From Bog-473 sp963840435 (GTDB lineage Bacteria > Actinomycetota > Acidimicrobiia > Acidimicrobiales > RAAP-2): 64,000 nucleotides of DNA. Under the pieces are notes generated by a model, which searched no databases, was not told the origin of the DNA, and saw only the letters and a list, made by a program, of their open reading frames with translations. The stretch spans positions 930,001 to 994,000 of the forward strand of contig CAWIYY010000012.1 in NCBI GenBank assembly GCA_963840435.1, read 5' to 3'. Below are positions 27,485-36,635 of this stretch, piece by piece. The translations under genes were made by a program, and so were the position numbers. Positions within the stretch are counted from its first letter, which is position 1; the number at the start of each line of letters is the position of its first letter.

Positions 27485-29866
27485 ATGGTTCTCGCCTCCG
27501 AGCAGGACCTGCGCTCGCCTGAGGTGTTGGCCGGCATTCTTGTGGCCGACCGGCCGTTCGGCGACAGCCGGTACATCCAGGACGAGGTATCGGCGGTCTA
27601 CGTGCGCCGTTTGTCCAGGCTTTCGAACGTGTTGCCTGCTGCTGGCGAGCTGGTCGACGCGCTGGTCGGCAGCGACGAGGTGTGCCGTTACCGAGTTCTG
27701 GCGGACCCGGTCATGCGGGGCGCGACACAACATGCGCTGGCGCAGGTCACGACGGGCGTCCTCAATGGGATGTCACTGGCCATCTGTGTCGATGTCTTCA
27801 CGCAGTGCCAGCAACGTCTGGGACACACCTCGGTTTCCGATCCGCCAGACCCCGGAGGTGCGCGACGGCTGGGCGAAGGACCTCTTGATTGCTGGATCTG
27901 GGGCAACGAGAGCTCGGAAGACGTGTGGAGCCGCGGGTTTCGCGAGTTGACCCGCTACTCCTTCGGCGGGGAACTGTGCTCACCTGATGCGGGAGACCTC
28001 GTACTCCTGCGACGGGCCGCTGCTCTTTTGGACCAAGTCTCGCCGAGCTTGGCTCGCAGTGCCCTCAGCCACGTGCAGGGGATCGCCCTCTTCCCGCAGT
28101 CCGGCCGTTGGCGCAACGCCTCATCGTGCTCCCAGTTCCTCTTGGGGGGAGTCATCTTCCTGGCCAAGGAGCGGCTCCAGAATCCGTGGTACGTGGCCGA
28201 GCACCTGCTGCACGAGGCATTGCACCAGAAGCTCTACGACATCCGCCACACGCACTCCGTCCTCAACGGCGACTTCTCAACCCAAGAGCACCACGGTGGA
28301 ATGGAAGTGGTGTCCCTGTGGAACACCGAAGATTCGCCGGGATCGAACGTCTGGGCCCCATCCCGCTGCCTTGCTGCCTTCCATGTGTACGTTCACCTCG
28401 CTGTCTTCGCAAGGCTCGCCGCAATGGCAGACGAGGAGGGCACCGTTCTCGAGCCGGGCCTCGACGACGTACGGTTGGTCTCCGCCGAGAGCGCCTTCAG
28501 GAGAGCCGTGTATCTCGGCAGCCAGTTGCAGCAACGCTGTGACGAGGAGTTTGGCCTGGCTGGCACGACCCTTTTGGATTGGTTGCGTCAATGCCTGGAG
28601 TTGACGGCCGCGATCCCACCGGAGTCGGAGATCCGTGCCGCCCTTTTTCTGGAGCGGTACGAGAGGGAGGCCCGGAAAATCGATTCTTGGTCCACCGGCA
28701 ATCGAGCCGTCGCGGGCTCTCCCGATCCTGCACTCGGCGAGCTGTCGCAGGTGACAGAGCGCGAAATCGCTTCGACCCGCGACGTCCTGAGTCTGTACGG
28801 CGAGCGCGAAGCCCTGGTGTCGTTCGACCAGGAGATAGCCACCGTCCTGTCGCCGGACTCATCCGGCCCCAAGCTCGCCGATCTCGGAAGTGTCCGCCGG
28901 GCCGTCCTCCGGTGCCTCGAGATGGCAGCCGCGTGGGAGAGCAGCAAGGAGGCCGCTTCACTTGCCCATCGGATCGTCGAGGACATGGTCGAGGGCTCGA
29001 GCGACCAGCTCATGAGAATGCTCTCGGAGGCAGACGGCACGGCCGGGGCGGGCGACCGGGGACGTGACACGACAGACCGACGAGCGGACTTGCTCCGACT
29101 GACCGATGTCATCGGCGAGGTCTTTGGGACAGAGGACCTGTGTCTCCTGTTGTTCTCACTCGTACGGATGCACGCGCCCCAGGTCATCGTGGAGCTGGGC
29201 ACTGGTTACGGGACGTCGGCGTTCTGGATGGCGCTGGCCGCGGATCTCAATGACCAAGGTCACGTGTGGACCGTGGACGATCTCTCCCAAGTGGACGGTT
29301 ACCCGAGGCTGCTGGCCAAGAAGCGATCGCAGCTGGTGGGCACGGTCTGGGAGAACGTGCCGGGAACCACGGGAGCCGAATGCATGGAGGCGATCAGGAA
29401 GATCCTCCGTCTGGGCCAGCGTCTGACCTTCATGCACCGGAGGATGGAACTGGCCGATCCGTCGCACTTCGGCGGCTACGACCTTCCGACGCCGGTGGAT
29501 CTGCTCTTCTCGGATTTCAACCATGGTCCGTCGGCCATCCTCGACGTCCTCGGACATTTCCTGCCCAGGATGGCCGCTGCCAGCTCGATCTTCATCGACG
29601 GCGCATCGACGTCATGGCCGTCGTACCTGTTACTCGAGCAGCTGGTCGAGCAACTCAACCGAGGGATCATTCCGACACTCCTACAGGACCGGTGCCCGAA
29701 TGACCTGCGGGTCGCACTCGAAGGCCGCCGGATCGTGCTGGTGCATCTGACGAAAACTCAGAAGCCAGTCAAGAACTCGACCGCATGGCTCAAGCTGGAG
29801 CCCCATGATCTGCAACCGCATCCGGCTACCACGGTGCGAGGGTTAACGGAAAGAGGTCTCGGGTAG
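27485..29866 (+). CDS. HExxH peptide-modification domain fused to SAM methyltransferase
   Basis: 793 residues. About 150-400 resemble the HEXXH-motif putative peptide-modification family (aKG-HExxH-type peptide beta-hydroxylases). The motif HEALH is at 243-247 in AEHLLHEALHQKLYDI, and a downstream segment RCLAAFHVYVHLAVFARL gives His300 as the probable third metal ligand. A helical linker is followed by a class I methyltransferase at about 535-760, with SAM-binding loop VIVELGTGYGTSAFW at 568-582 and an acidic VWTVDDLS strand end. The N-terminal 140 residues are unassigned. Activities are inferred from motifs, not shown. The likely substrate is the small peptide encoded just upstream. Confidence 0.78.
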   Translation: MVLASEQDLRSPEVLAGILVADRPFGDSRYIQDEVSAVYVRRLSRLSNVLPAAGELVDALVGSDEVCRYRVLADPVMRGATQHALAQVTTGVLNGMSLAICVDVFTQCQQRLGHTSVSDPPDPGGARRLGEGPLDCWIWGNESSEDVWSRGFRELTRYSFGGELCSPDAGDLVLLRRAAALLDQVSPSLARSALSHVQGIALFPQSGRWRNASSCSQFLLGGVIFLAKERLQNPWYVAEHLLHEALHQKLYDIRHTHSVLNGDFSTQEHHGGMEVVSLWNTEDSPGSNVWAPSRCLAAFHVYVHLAVFARLAAMADEEGTVLEPGLDDVRLVSAESAFRRAVYLGSQLQQRCDEEFGLAGTTLLDWLRQCLELTAAIPPESEIRAALFLERYEREARKIDSWSTGNRAVAGSPDPALGELSQVTEREIASTRDVLSLYGEREALVSFDQEIATVLSPDSSGPKLADLGSVRRAVLRCLEMAAAWESSKEAASLAHRIVEDMVEGSSDQLMRMLSEADGTAGAGDRGRDTTDRRADLLRLTDVIGEVFGTEDLCLLLFSLVRMHAPQVIVELGTGYGTSAFWMALAADLNDQGHVWTVDDLSQVDGYPRLLAKKRSQLVGTVWENVPGTTGAECMEAIRKILRLGQRLTFMHRRMELADPSHFGGYDLPTPVDLLFSDFNHGPSAILDVLGHFLPRMAAASSIFIDGASTSWPSYLLLEQLVEQLNRGIIPTLLQDRCPNDLRVALEGRRIVLVHLTKTQKPVKNSTAWLKLEPHDLQPHPATTVRGLTERGLG

Positions 29867-29901
29867 AGAGGAAATAGAAAGTGGTTTCTCGACTGAATTG
29901 A

Positions 29902-29929
29902 GTGGTGCTAAAAAGCGAAAAGCCACCAC
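29902..29929 (+). other. possible RNA hairpin
   Basis: GTGGTGCT (29902-29909) can pair with AGCCACCAC (29921-29929), with one bulged base and an A-rich loop between. It lies between the fusion-enzyme gene and the 718-residue gene. There is no clear T run after it, so it may weaken read-through rather than end transcription. Confidence 0.3.
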
Positions 29930-30023
29930 ATCAATTTGGAGTGTCGGCTGTCGCATCGTCGGGTCGTATCGACGCGCGAATAGCCACGCCTTGTGCTGAA
30001 AAGACCTCGCCGAGGAGGATCTG

Positions 30024-32180
30024 ATGGGCTTTCTCAGTGGCAACAACAACGTTGTCCTCGTGAGCCAGTGCAACAACCTGCAAGGGCTGACGGTCACGCT
30101 CACGGTGACCGAGGACCTGGTCACGGTCGGTAGCCAGGGTTTCGGCTTGCAGCTCAATTGCTTCCCTCAGGCCGGACAGGTCATTCAGAATCAGACTCTG
30201 AACTGGTTCCAATATGGGCTCGTCATTGGGGGCAAAAACGATGGTCTCGCGGGCAACGATCAGAAAGTGGGCTGGTTCGTCGAATACTGGAACACGATCG
30301 GTCCGAGCTCTTGGCCATCGGGCTACACGCCCAATCCGGCAAATACGAGCCCGCAAAGACCGGTTATTCCGAACGACTCAGGCGTCGTCTCGTTCGGTCC
30401 TGTTCCGTCGAACCAGATCCTGGCCGGTTCGATCTTGCAGGTGCAGTTGACCACTGACAGCACCGGGGTGACGGAAGCGACATTCAACTACACCGACCCC
30501 GACGGCAACCTTTCGACCGCCAACTTCCCGCTGCCCAGCGATGGCATCTTTCCCATCTACGGAGTCCAGCCCGTCCTGGTGGGCCCGTTCAACGGCGCCC
30601 CGACCAGCTTTTCGTCGGGCGCCGGAACGCTGACGTGCACCGTGTCCTCCGGATCGCTCGGCGTCGAAACCACGAGCTGCGGCGGCTACGGCGAGCCCGG
30701 CACGGCGGAAGACTCCAACTCCATCTATGGAGCCGTGACGCCGGCCACCGGCGCTTCTGTGTCGCAATCGGTCGCCGTGGTCCCCATGACCATGTCCTTC
30801 AACTTCGAACAGTCGACCTTCGGGGAAGACGAGGTGGAGACCACGCCGTTCTGGAACCCGGCCTATTACCTGGGGGTGACCGGGTTCCCGAACGGCGCTC
30901 TCGGGCTGAACACCCCTTCGGACCTGAACAGTTCCAGCCTTTCCCCCCAGCCCGCTATCACGGTGTCGATCGATGGGTCGCTGAATCCGGGCCTCACGCC
31001 GGCTCAGATCTCGACGATCAACGACAACCTCCCGGTCGTCAATACGTTTGCGCCCCCCGTGCTGGCGATCGACAGCACCCTGGCCACCAACTATCAGACG
31101 CTCTTCTACCCGTACAACATCTCGTTTCCCAACCTCAACGCGTTCAATGCCCTGAGCGCGCAGGAGGTCGCGGTGATCACGTTGTCCGCGGAGCTGAACG
31201 TGCAGGTTCCCACCGGCGGCAACACCAACAATCCACCCGTCTCGACGACCCAGGTGACCGTGCAGTGCCTGGCCAACATCGAGCTAGGGAAGGGCGAAGA
31301 CCCCCGCATGGAGGACTTGAACCCGACCAGCCCGCTCTCCTACCCGTCGTGGTTGAGCTACGACCTGCGCATCTTCTCGGTCACCGCCGGCCAGTCGCAC
31401 CACATGTTCAGCGTCCCCAGCCCCACCCATACCCGACATGCGGTGACCTACATCCGCAAGGTCCTGGACAACCTGGCACACCCAAGCCAGATCACGAACG
31501 GCGACACGTTCGACAACGCCCTCACGCAGAACGAAGACAATTCGGCCATTCCCTTCCTGCCACCGCAGGGAGGCGATCCCGCTCAGTTCGCCTTCGCGGT
31601 CGCCCGGGTCAGGATCAAGTCGAGTGTGACCGAGACCGTCGGCCCGGTGCGGGTGTTCTTCCGGCTCTTCAGCGCTGCCAGCACGGTGACGAATTTCGCC
31701 GAGGTCGGAACGGGGGAGGGCACCTACCGTTGGGGGAGCAACGGCACAGCGGATCACAAGATTCCCCTCCTGGGAGTCGAGACCAGTGGTGGTTCGCTCG
31801 AGTACGTGACCGTTCCCTGCTTTGCCACGGACCGGGTCAACCTCAATGGGCCAGCCGACATGAATACCCAGACCGATCCCCCGAACGCCGTGCCCATCAC
31901 GACTTCGGCGGGTGCGGAAGTCGATACCTATTTCGGCTGCTGGTTGGACGTCAACCAGACGACCGACTTCTTGATCCCCTCGCCACCGAGCAGCCAATCC
32001 CAATGGGATGGACCGTGGACGGGGACCGAGTCGCTCAATGGAGCCATCGCCGTCGCCCCGCATCAGTGTTTGGTGGCGGAGATCCGTTTCGACGCCACGC
32101 CGATTCCGACCGGCGCGGACACGTCCACGACCGACAAGCTCGCCCAGCGGAACATTGCTTGGCTGGGGGTTCAGCCATGA
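30024..32180 (+). CDS. large beta-rich protein of unknown family
   Basis: 718 residues, rich in Asn, Thr, Ser, Gly and Pro, with no signal peptide or membrane segment. The N-terminus (MGFLSGNNNVVLVSQCNNLQ) and many alternating hydrophobic strands suggest stacked beta-sandwich domains. The C-terminus ends CLVAEIRFDATPIPTGADTS, then KLAQRNIAW, a pattern I associate only with uncharacterised proteins. The gene has AGGAGG-like bases upstream and overlaps the next gene by ATGA. It follows the fusion enzyme on the same strand after 157 bases. Could be a structural or surface component; I do not recognise the family. Confidence 0.75.
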   Translation: MGFLSGNNNVVLVSQCNNLQGLTVTLTVTEDLVTVGSQGFGLQLNCFPQAGQVIQNQTLNWFQYGLVIGGKNDGLAGNDQKVGWFVEYWNTIGPSSWPSGYTPNPANTSPQRPVIPNDSGVVSFGPVPSNQILAGSILQVQLTTDSTGVTEATFNYTDPDGNLSTANFPLPSDGIFPIYGVQPVLVGPFNGAPTSFSSGAGTLTCTVSSGSLGVETTSCGGYGEPGTAEDSNSIYGAVTPATGASVSQSVAVVPMTMSFNFEQSTFGEDEVETTPFWNPAYYLGVTGFPNGALGLNTPSDLNSSSLSPQPAITVSIDGSLNPGLTPAQISTINDNLPVVNTFAPPVLAIDSTLATNYQTLFYPYNISFPNLNAFNALSAQEVAVITLSAELNVQVPTGGNTNNPPVSTTQVTVQCLANIELGKGEDPRMEDLNPTSPLSYPSWLSYDLRIFSVTAGQSHHMFSVPSPTHTRHAVTYIRKVLDNLAHPSQITNGDTFDNALTQNEDNSAIPFLPPQGGDPAQFAFAVARVRIKSSVTETVGPVRVFFRLFSAASTVTNFAEVGTGEGTYRWGSNGTADHKIPLLGVETSGGSLEYVTVPCFATDRVNLNGPADMNTQTDPPNAVPITTSAGAEVDTYFGCWLDVNQTTDFLIPSPPSSQSQWDGPWTGTESLNGAIAVAPHQCLVAEIRFDATPIPTGADTSTTDKLAQRNIAWLGVQP

Positions 32181-33154
32181 TTTCTCACCCATTCGAGATC
32201 AAGCCTTCGGCGACGAACGAGGGGCCAGACGTGCTCATGGTCACCTGGCGGGGCACGCCCGCCCAGAGCCTGGCCGAGATCTACCTGCCCGCCGTCTCCG
32301 CGGAATCGATCATCGCGTTGGCCGACAAGATCTACGGGCGGCACCGGCTCACCGCCACCGACGCCAACACCATCCAGTTCCCGGCGATCGACCTGGCGCT
32401 GATCCCGATCCCGGCCGGCACAGGCCGCTATGCCGGCCTCCTTTCGATCGAAGTGCAGCCCTCGATGCCAGAGGGAAGGAATTTCACGGTTGCGGTCCGC
32501 CAGCTCAACCAGGTGAGCGCGACCACGCGCACACCGCCGCCTCCTCCGCCCGCCCCACAGGTGGCCGTGGCCAAGAGATCTGCCGCCTCAAAACGGGCGG
32601 CCGCCGCCACGTCCGAATCCGTGAGCTCGAGCAACGCCACGTTCTCCTGGCGCCAGGTGCAGGGCGCATTTCAATACACGGTGACCGTGAAGCCGGCGGG
32701 GCCTCTGCTGTCCGAGCAGGAGCGCCTCGTGGCCTGGTTGAAGTGGCGCGTGAGCGTCATTCCGGCGACCAATCGCTGGAAGCCGGTCCTGCAGCGTTAT
32801 TTGAAATACACGGAAGACCTGGTTTGGAGTTTGGGGAAGGACCCGAACACCATCCCGCCGTCCGAAGTCGGAAAGGTCGTCGGCGAAGGCCCAGTTCCGG
32901 AGTTTCCGATCGTTGTACACGAAGAGCGCGAATGCACCGGGAAGGTGGTCGCCATTCACTACGACCGATTCGGAGACTTCCGTGGTTTCGTCGTGCTCAC
33001 CGATTTTGGGCACGAGCGTACGTTCCGAGCGACCGAACATGCGATGGAGGAACTCGTGCGAGAAGCGTGGGTGGAACGCACCGAATTGAGAGTGTTCTCC
33101 GACGAGCACGATCCCGAGCGGCCTGACCGTCTCGTCCTTCTTCGGTTCCACTGA
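32177..33154 (+). CDS. two-domain protein of unknown function, coupled to the 718-residue gene
   Basis: 325 residues. The N-terminal part (about 1-110) is beta-rich (DVLMVTWRGTPAQSLAEIYLP; YAGLLSIEVQPS). A proline hinge (TPPPPPPAPQ) and an Ala/Ser-rich stretch lead to a C-terminal region. The last about 85 residues (ECTGKVVAIHYDRFGDFRGF, then FRATEHAMEELVREAWVERT) look like a compact nucleic-acid- or ligand-binding module found at the ends of various uncharacterised proteins. ATG 32177 overlaps the upstream stop, so the two proteins are probably made in fixed ratio and may bind each other. Confidence 0.72.
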   Translation: MISHPFEIKPSATNEGPDVLMVTWRGTPAQSLAEIYLPAVSAESIIALADKIYGRHRLTATDANTIQFPAIDLALIPIPAGTGRYAGLLSIEVQPSMPEGRNFTVAVRQLNQVSATTRTPPPPPPAPQVAVAKRSAASKRAAAATSESVSSSNATFSWRQVQGAFQYTVTVKPAGPLLSEQERLVAWLKWRVSVIPATNRWKPVLQRYLKYTEDLVWSLGKDPNTIPPSEVGKVVGEGPVPEFPIVVHEERECTGKVVAIHYDRFGDFRGFVVLTDFGHERTFRATEHAMEELVREAWVERTELRVFSDEHDPERPDRLVLLRFH

Positions 33155-33413
33155 CGTTCGGCTGAACCCACGCCCTGACCGGCGAGGTGGCGTCAGGCGC
33201 GTCGTCTCGCTCGAGTGAAATTCGGGATTCTGGTCGCGGACCGATGTACGAACCAACTGTGCTCGAGACGCGTTGCTGTCATCGTGTCACGTGGTGTCAG
33301 ACGGTGTGTGTGAGCCCGGGGACCCCGAAAAGTGGGTGGGGCTCATCGAATCCACAAGCACGGTTCCACACCCTCGCCTATCGTCAGGCCACGGGCGAAG
33401 AGGGGGTCCTTCA

Positions 33414-34271
33414 ATGATCGCAACGCATCTTCGATCTGCGGGAGTACGTGGCCGGCTTCTCGTGTCCCTTTCGACGCTGTTGTGCGTCGCCATGCTGATG
33501 ATCCCGCTCGGCGGCGGTTTGGCCTCGGCTGCGGGGGCCACGCCCACCATCACCGGCTTCATCGCCTCGCCGACAGCGGTGAAGACAGGCAGTGGCGCGG
33601 TCAGATTCTCAGCGAAGGTGGCACACGCCACGAGCTGCTCCCTCTCGTCCACCAGCGCTCTCCCGGGACTTCCCCTGACGACCCCCTGCGGGTCCGGCGC
33701 GTCGAAATCCTTCGCTCAGGGAATTGTGCTCGAGCAGAACATGGGCACCAGCCCTCTGAAGTACACCTTCAAGCTGAAGGCGACAGGACCCGGTGGGAGC
33801 ACGGTCGAGACGCTCAAGGTCAAGGTGGCCGTCGGCGCCGGCCAGGCGTGGCCGGCCGAGTTCACGGGCACCTACGTCGGTTCGGACGACAGCGGTGATT
33901 TCCCGAACGGGAACTTCAGCTTCAGCGGAACCATCAATCCCGACGGCGGCTGTGACGTGTCCTCATGTAGTTACCAATGGACATCGTTCACTGGAACGTG
34001 GTCGTCCACCCAGCCTCCCTGCTCGATGTACACCGCGGACGACTCGCAGGGCATCGGCGGGGGCGGAGACCTCCAGTTGGATTCTGCTGAGTCTCCGGCA
34101 GAACTCGTCGGGGGCTTCATCGCCTCGGTGTGGTCGCAGGCCTGTGACACGTTGGAAACGAACTTTGTCTCACACATCACCAGCAATCCGACCTTCACGC
34201 CCGGCACTGCCGTGAGCGTGTGGCCTTCGGACAGCGGCGGGACCTACACCTTCGACTGGATCTATCCCTAG
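33414..34271 (+). CDS. secreted protein of unknown function
   Basis: 285 residues. ATG 33414 has AGGGGG about 7 bases upstream. The signal peptide is clear (GRLLVSLSTLLCVAMLMIPL, then GGGLASAAGA). The mature part begins with an Ig-like beta stretch (TITGFIASPTAVKTGSGAVRFSAKV) holding two Cys, and continues with Gly/Ser/Thr-rich strands and four to five more Cys, suggesting disulphides. No family recognised. It is convergent with rpsT, 15 bases away. Confidence 0.8.
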   Translation: MIATHLRSAGVRGRLLVSLSTLLCVAMLMIPLGGGLASAAGATPTITGFIASPTAVKTGSGAVRFSAKVAHATSCSLSSTSALPGLPLTTPCGSGASKSFAQGIVLEQNMGTSPLKYTFKLKATGPGGSTVETLKVKVAVGAGQAWPAEFTGTYVGSDDSGDFPNGNFSFSGTINPDGGCDVSSCSYQWTSFTGTWSSTQPPCSMYTADDSQGIGGGGDLQLDSAESPAELVGGFIASVWSQACDTLETNFVSHITSNPTFTPGTAVSVWPSDSGGTYTFDWIYP

Positions 34272-34286
34272 ACCAAGCCGGAGCCG

Positions 34287-34562
34287 CTATTCGGCGGAGG
34301 CCGCCTCGATGGCGTTGATCCGCCGCACCAAGCGGGACTTGTGGTTGGCCGCCGTGTTCTTGTGGATCACACCGTGGGCGGCAGCCTTGTCGATGCGCTT
34401 GACGGCCAGGCGCAGCACCTCGGCGCTGTCCTCGGCCCCGGTCTCGGCCGCCGTCACCGCACTCTTGGTGCGGGTGCGCATTTCGGCCCGGACCGACTTG
34501 TTGCGCAGCCGGCGCTTCTCGTTCTGACGGTTCCGCTTTATCTGGCTCTGGATGTTGGCCAC
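34287..34562 (-). CDS. rpsT: 30S ribosomal protein S20
   Basis: 91 residues, Lys/Arg-rich and helical (MANIQSQIKRNRQNEKRRLR, then KAAAHGVIHKNTAANHKSRL), a full-length S20, which binds the 5' domain of 16S rRNA. It is divergent from lepA, an arrangement common in bacteria, with 161 bases between starts. Confidence 0.97.
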   Translation of the reverse strand: MANIQSQIKRNRQNEKRRLRNKSVRAEMRTRTKSAVTAAETGAEDSAEVLRLAVKRIDKAAAHGVIHKNTAANHKSRLVRRINAIEAASAE

Positions 34563-34723
34563 GTGTCGATCCTCGGTCGTGCTCGAAAGGGGTCCGGCGG
34601 CGAGACGTCAGCCCACCGGCAAGACGGGAAACTGTAGCAGGTGGCGCCACCTTTTCCGCCTGCGCCACGCCTGGGGAGCCCCCGACCAGGGACGGCGACC
34701 TGGACCGGTACGATCGACGGACC

Positions 34724-36541
34724 GTGCCGCCCTCCGCAACCGCCAGTGGACCCGTTGCGATCGAGCGCATCCGCAACTTCTCCATCATCAGCCACGTGGA
34801 CCACGGCAAGTCCACCCTCTCGGACCGGATCCTCGAGATCACCGGGGCGGTCGATCCCCGCTTCATGCGCGAGCAGTACCTCGATTCCATGGACATCGAG
34901 CGGGAGCGGGGCATCACCATCAAGGCCCAGAACGTCCGCGTCCTGCACGAGGGCCACATCCTCCACCTGATCGACACCCCGGGCCACGTCGACTTCGGCT
35001 ACGAGGTCTCCCGCTCGCTGGCCGCCTGCGAGGGAGCGGTGCTCCTGGTCGACGCCAGCCAGGGCATTCAGGCCCAGACGCTGGCCAACTGCTACCAGGC
35101 GATCGAGAACGACCTCGAGATCGTGCCCGTCCTCAACAAGATCGACCTGCCCGCCGCCGATCCGGAGCGCTGCGCCCTCGAGATCGAGCACGTGCTCGGA
35201 CTGCCGGCCGACGAGATCCTCCAGATCTCGGCCAAGACCGGCGAGGGGGTGCCCGCGCTGCTGAGCGCCATCATCGCCCGCATCCCCCCGCCCAAGGGCG
35301 AGGTCGACGCCCCGCTGCGCGCCCTCATCTTCGACTCGGCCTACGACCAGTACCGGGGCGTGGTCAGCTCCATCCGCATCGTCGATGGCACCCTGCACAC
35401 CGGCGACCGCCTGCGCTTCATGCAGGCCAAGGCCGTGCACGACATCGAAGAGGTCGGGGTGCGCACGCCCGACGCGGTGCCGGTGGACCAGCTCGGCCCG
35501 GGCGAGGTGGGCTACCTGATCGCCGGGATCAAGGACGTAGGCGAGGCCCGCTCGGGCGAGACGGTGACGACGGCCCAGAACGGCGCCACCGACGCCCTGG
35601 CCGGCTACCGCGACCCCAAGCCCATGGTCTTCTGCGGCCTCTATCCCGTGGACGGCGACGAGCTGCCCGACCTGCGCGACGCCCTCGAGAAGCTCAAGCT
35701 CAACGACGCCTCCTTCACCTTCGAGCCCGAGTCCTCCCACGCGCTCGGCATCGGCTTCCGCTGCGGTTTCCTCGGCCTGCTCCACATGGAGATCGTGCGC
35801 GAACGGCTCGAGCGCGAGTTCAACCTCTCGCTCATCGCCACCGCGCCCAGCGTGGCCTACCGGGCCTTCTTGACCGACGGCTCCGAGCTCGACGTGGACA
35901 ACCCGACCGAGCTGCCCGACCCCAGCCGGATCGACCACATCGACGAGCCCATGCTCCAGGCCACCATCATCACGCCCAGCGAGTACACGGGCACGGTGAT
36001 GGAGCTCTGCCAGAGCCGGCGGGCCGACATGGAGCGCATGGAGTACCTCTCGCCCGAGCGGGTGGAGCTCGTCTACAGCATCCCGCTGGCCGAGGTGGTC
36101 ATCGACTTCTTCGACCAGCTCAAGTCGCGCACCAAGGGCTACGCCTCGCTCGACTACGAGCCGGCCACCTACACCACGGCCAACCTGGTCCGGGTCGACA
36201 TCCTGATCAACCACGCGCCCTGTGACGCCTTCTCGACCATCGTGCACCGCAGCGAGGCCGACCTCTACGGGCGCAAGATGGCCGAGAAGCTGCGCGAGCT
36301 CATCCCGCGCCAGCTCTTCGACGTCCCGATCCAGGCCGCCATCGGCGGGCGCATCGTGGCTCGCGAGACGGTCAAGGCCAAGCGCAAGGACGTGCTGGCC
36401 AAGTGCTACGGCGGCGACATCAGCCGCAAGCGCAAGCTGCTGGAGAAGCAGAAGGAAGGCAAGAAGAAGATGAAGAACATCGGGCGGGTCGAAGTGCCCC
36501 AGGAGGCCTTCATCTCAGCATTGCGCCTGGGGGACGACTGA
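34724..36541 (+). CDS. lepA: elongation factor 4 (back-translocating GTPase)
   Basis: 605 residues. The G domain (about 15-195) has G1 HVDHGKST, G2 and G3 RGITIKAQ and DTPGHVDF, and G4 NKID. EF-G-like domains II, III and V follow, then the C-terminal domain unique to LepA (KCYGGDISRKRKLLEKQKEG). LepA acts on stalled ribosomes and in ribosome assembly. The start is GTG 34724, giving a short N-terminal extension before the first conserved residues. Confidence 0.97.
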   Translation: MPPSATASGPVAIERIRNFSIISHVDHGKSTLSDRILEITGAVDPRFMREQYLDSMDIERERGITIKAQNVRVLHEGHILHLIDTPGHVDFGYEVSRSLAACEGAVLLVDASQGIQAQTLANCYQAIENDLEIVPVLNKIDLPAADPERCALEIEHVLGLPADEILQISAKTGEGVPALLSAIIARIPPPKGEVDAPLRALIFDSAYDQYRGVVSSIRIVDGTLHTGDRLRFMQAKAVHDIEEVGVRTPDAVPVDQLGPGEVGYLIAGIKDVGEARSGETVTTAQNGATDALAGYRDPKPMVFCGLYPVDGDELPDLRDALEKLKLNDASFTFEPESSHALGIGFRCGFLGLLHMEIVRERLEREFNLSLIATAPSVAYRAFLTDGSELDVDNPTELPDPSRIDHIDEPMLQATIITPSEYTGTVMELCQSRRADMERMEYLSPERVELVYSIPLAEVVIDFFDQLKSRTKGYASLDYEPATYTTANLVRVDILINHAPCDAFSTIVHRSEADLYGRKMAEKLRELIPRQLFDVPIQAAIGGRIVARETVKAKRKDVLAKCYGGDISRKRKLLEKQKEGKKKMKNIGRVEVPQEAFISALRLGDD

Positions 36542-36599
36542 ACCGAGCCCGCCGGGCCCCCTCCGGGGCAGCCCAGCGCCCGTGCTCGAAGGGGACACC

Positions 36600-36626
36600 C
36601 TGGCACTCGGTAGACTTGAGTGCCAG
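36600..36626 (+). promoter_or_regulatory. CIRCE element (HrcA operator)
   Basis: Arms CTGGCACTC and GAGTGCCAG are perfectly complementary and separated by exactly 9 bases, matching the CIRCE pattern (GCACTC-N9-GAGTGC). It lies 10 bases before the hrcA start. HrcA binds CIRCE and represses the heat-shock operon when free chaperone is plentiful, so hrcA-dnaJ here should be autoregulated. Confidence 0.92.
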
Positions 36627-36635
36627 GCACTCCTC

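Noticed and set aside
30635..32176. Long upstream extension of the 325-residue gene
   Set aside because: The extension overlaps the 718-residue gene in another frame and is arginine-rich; ATG 32177 at the ATGA junction is the natural start.
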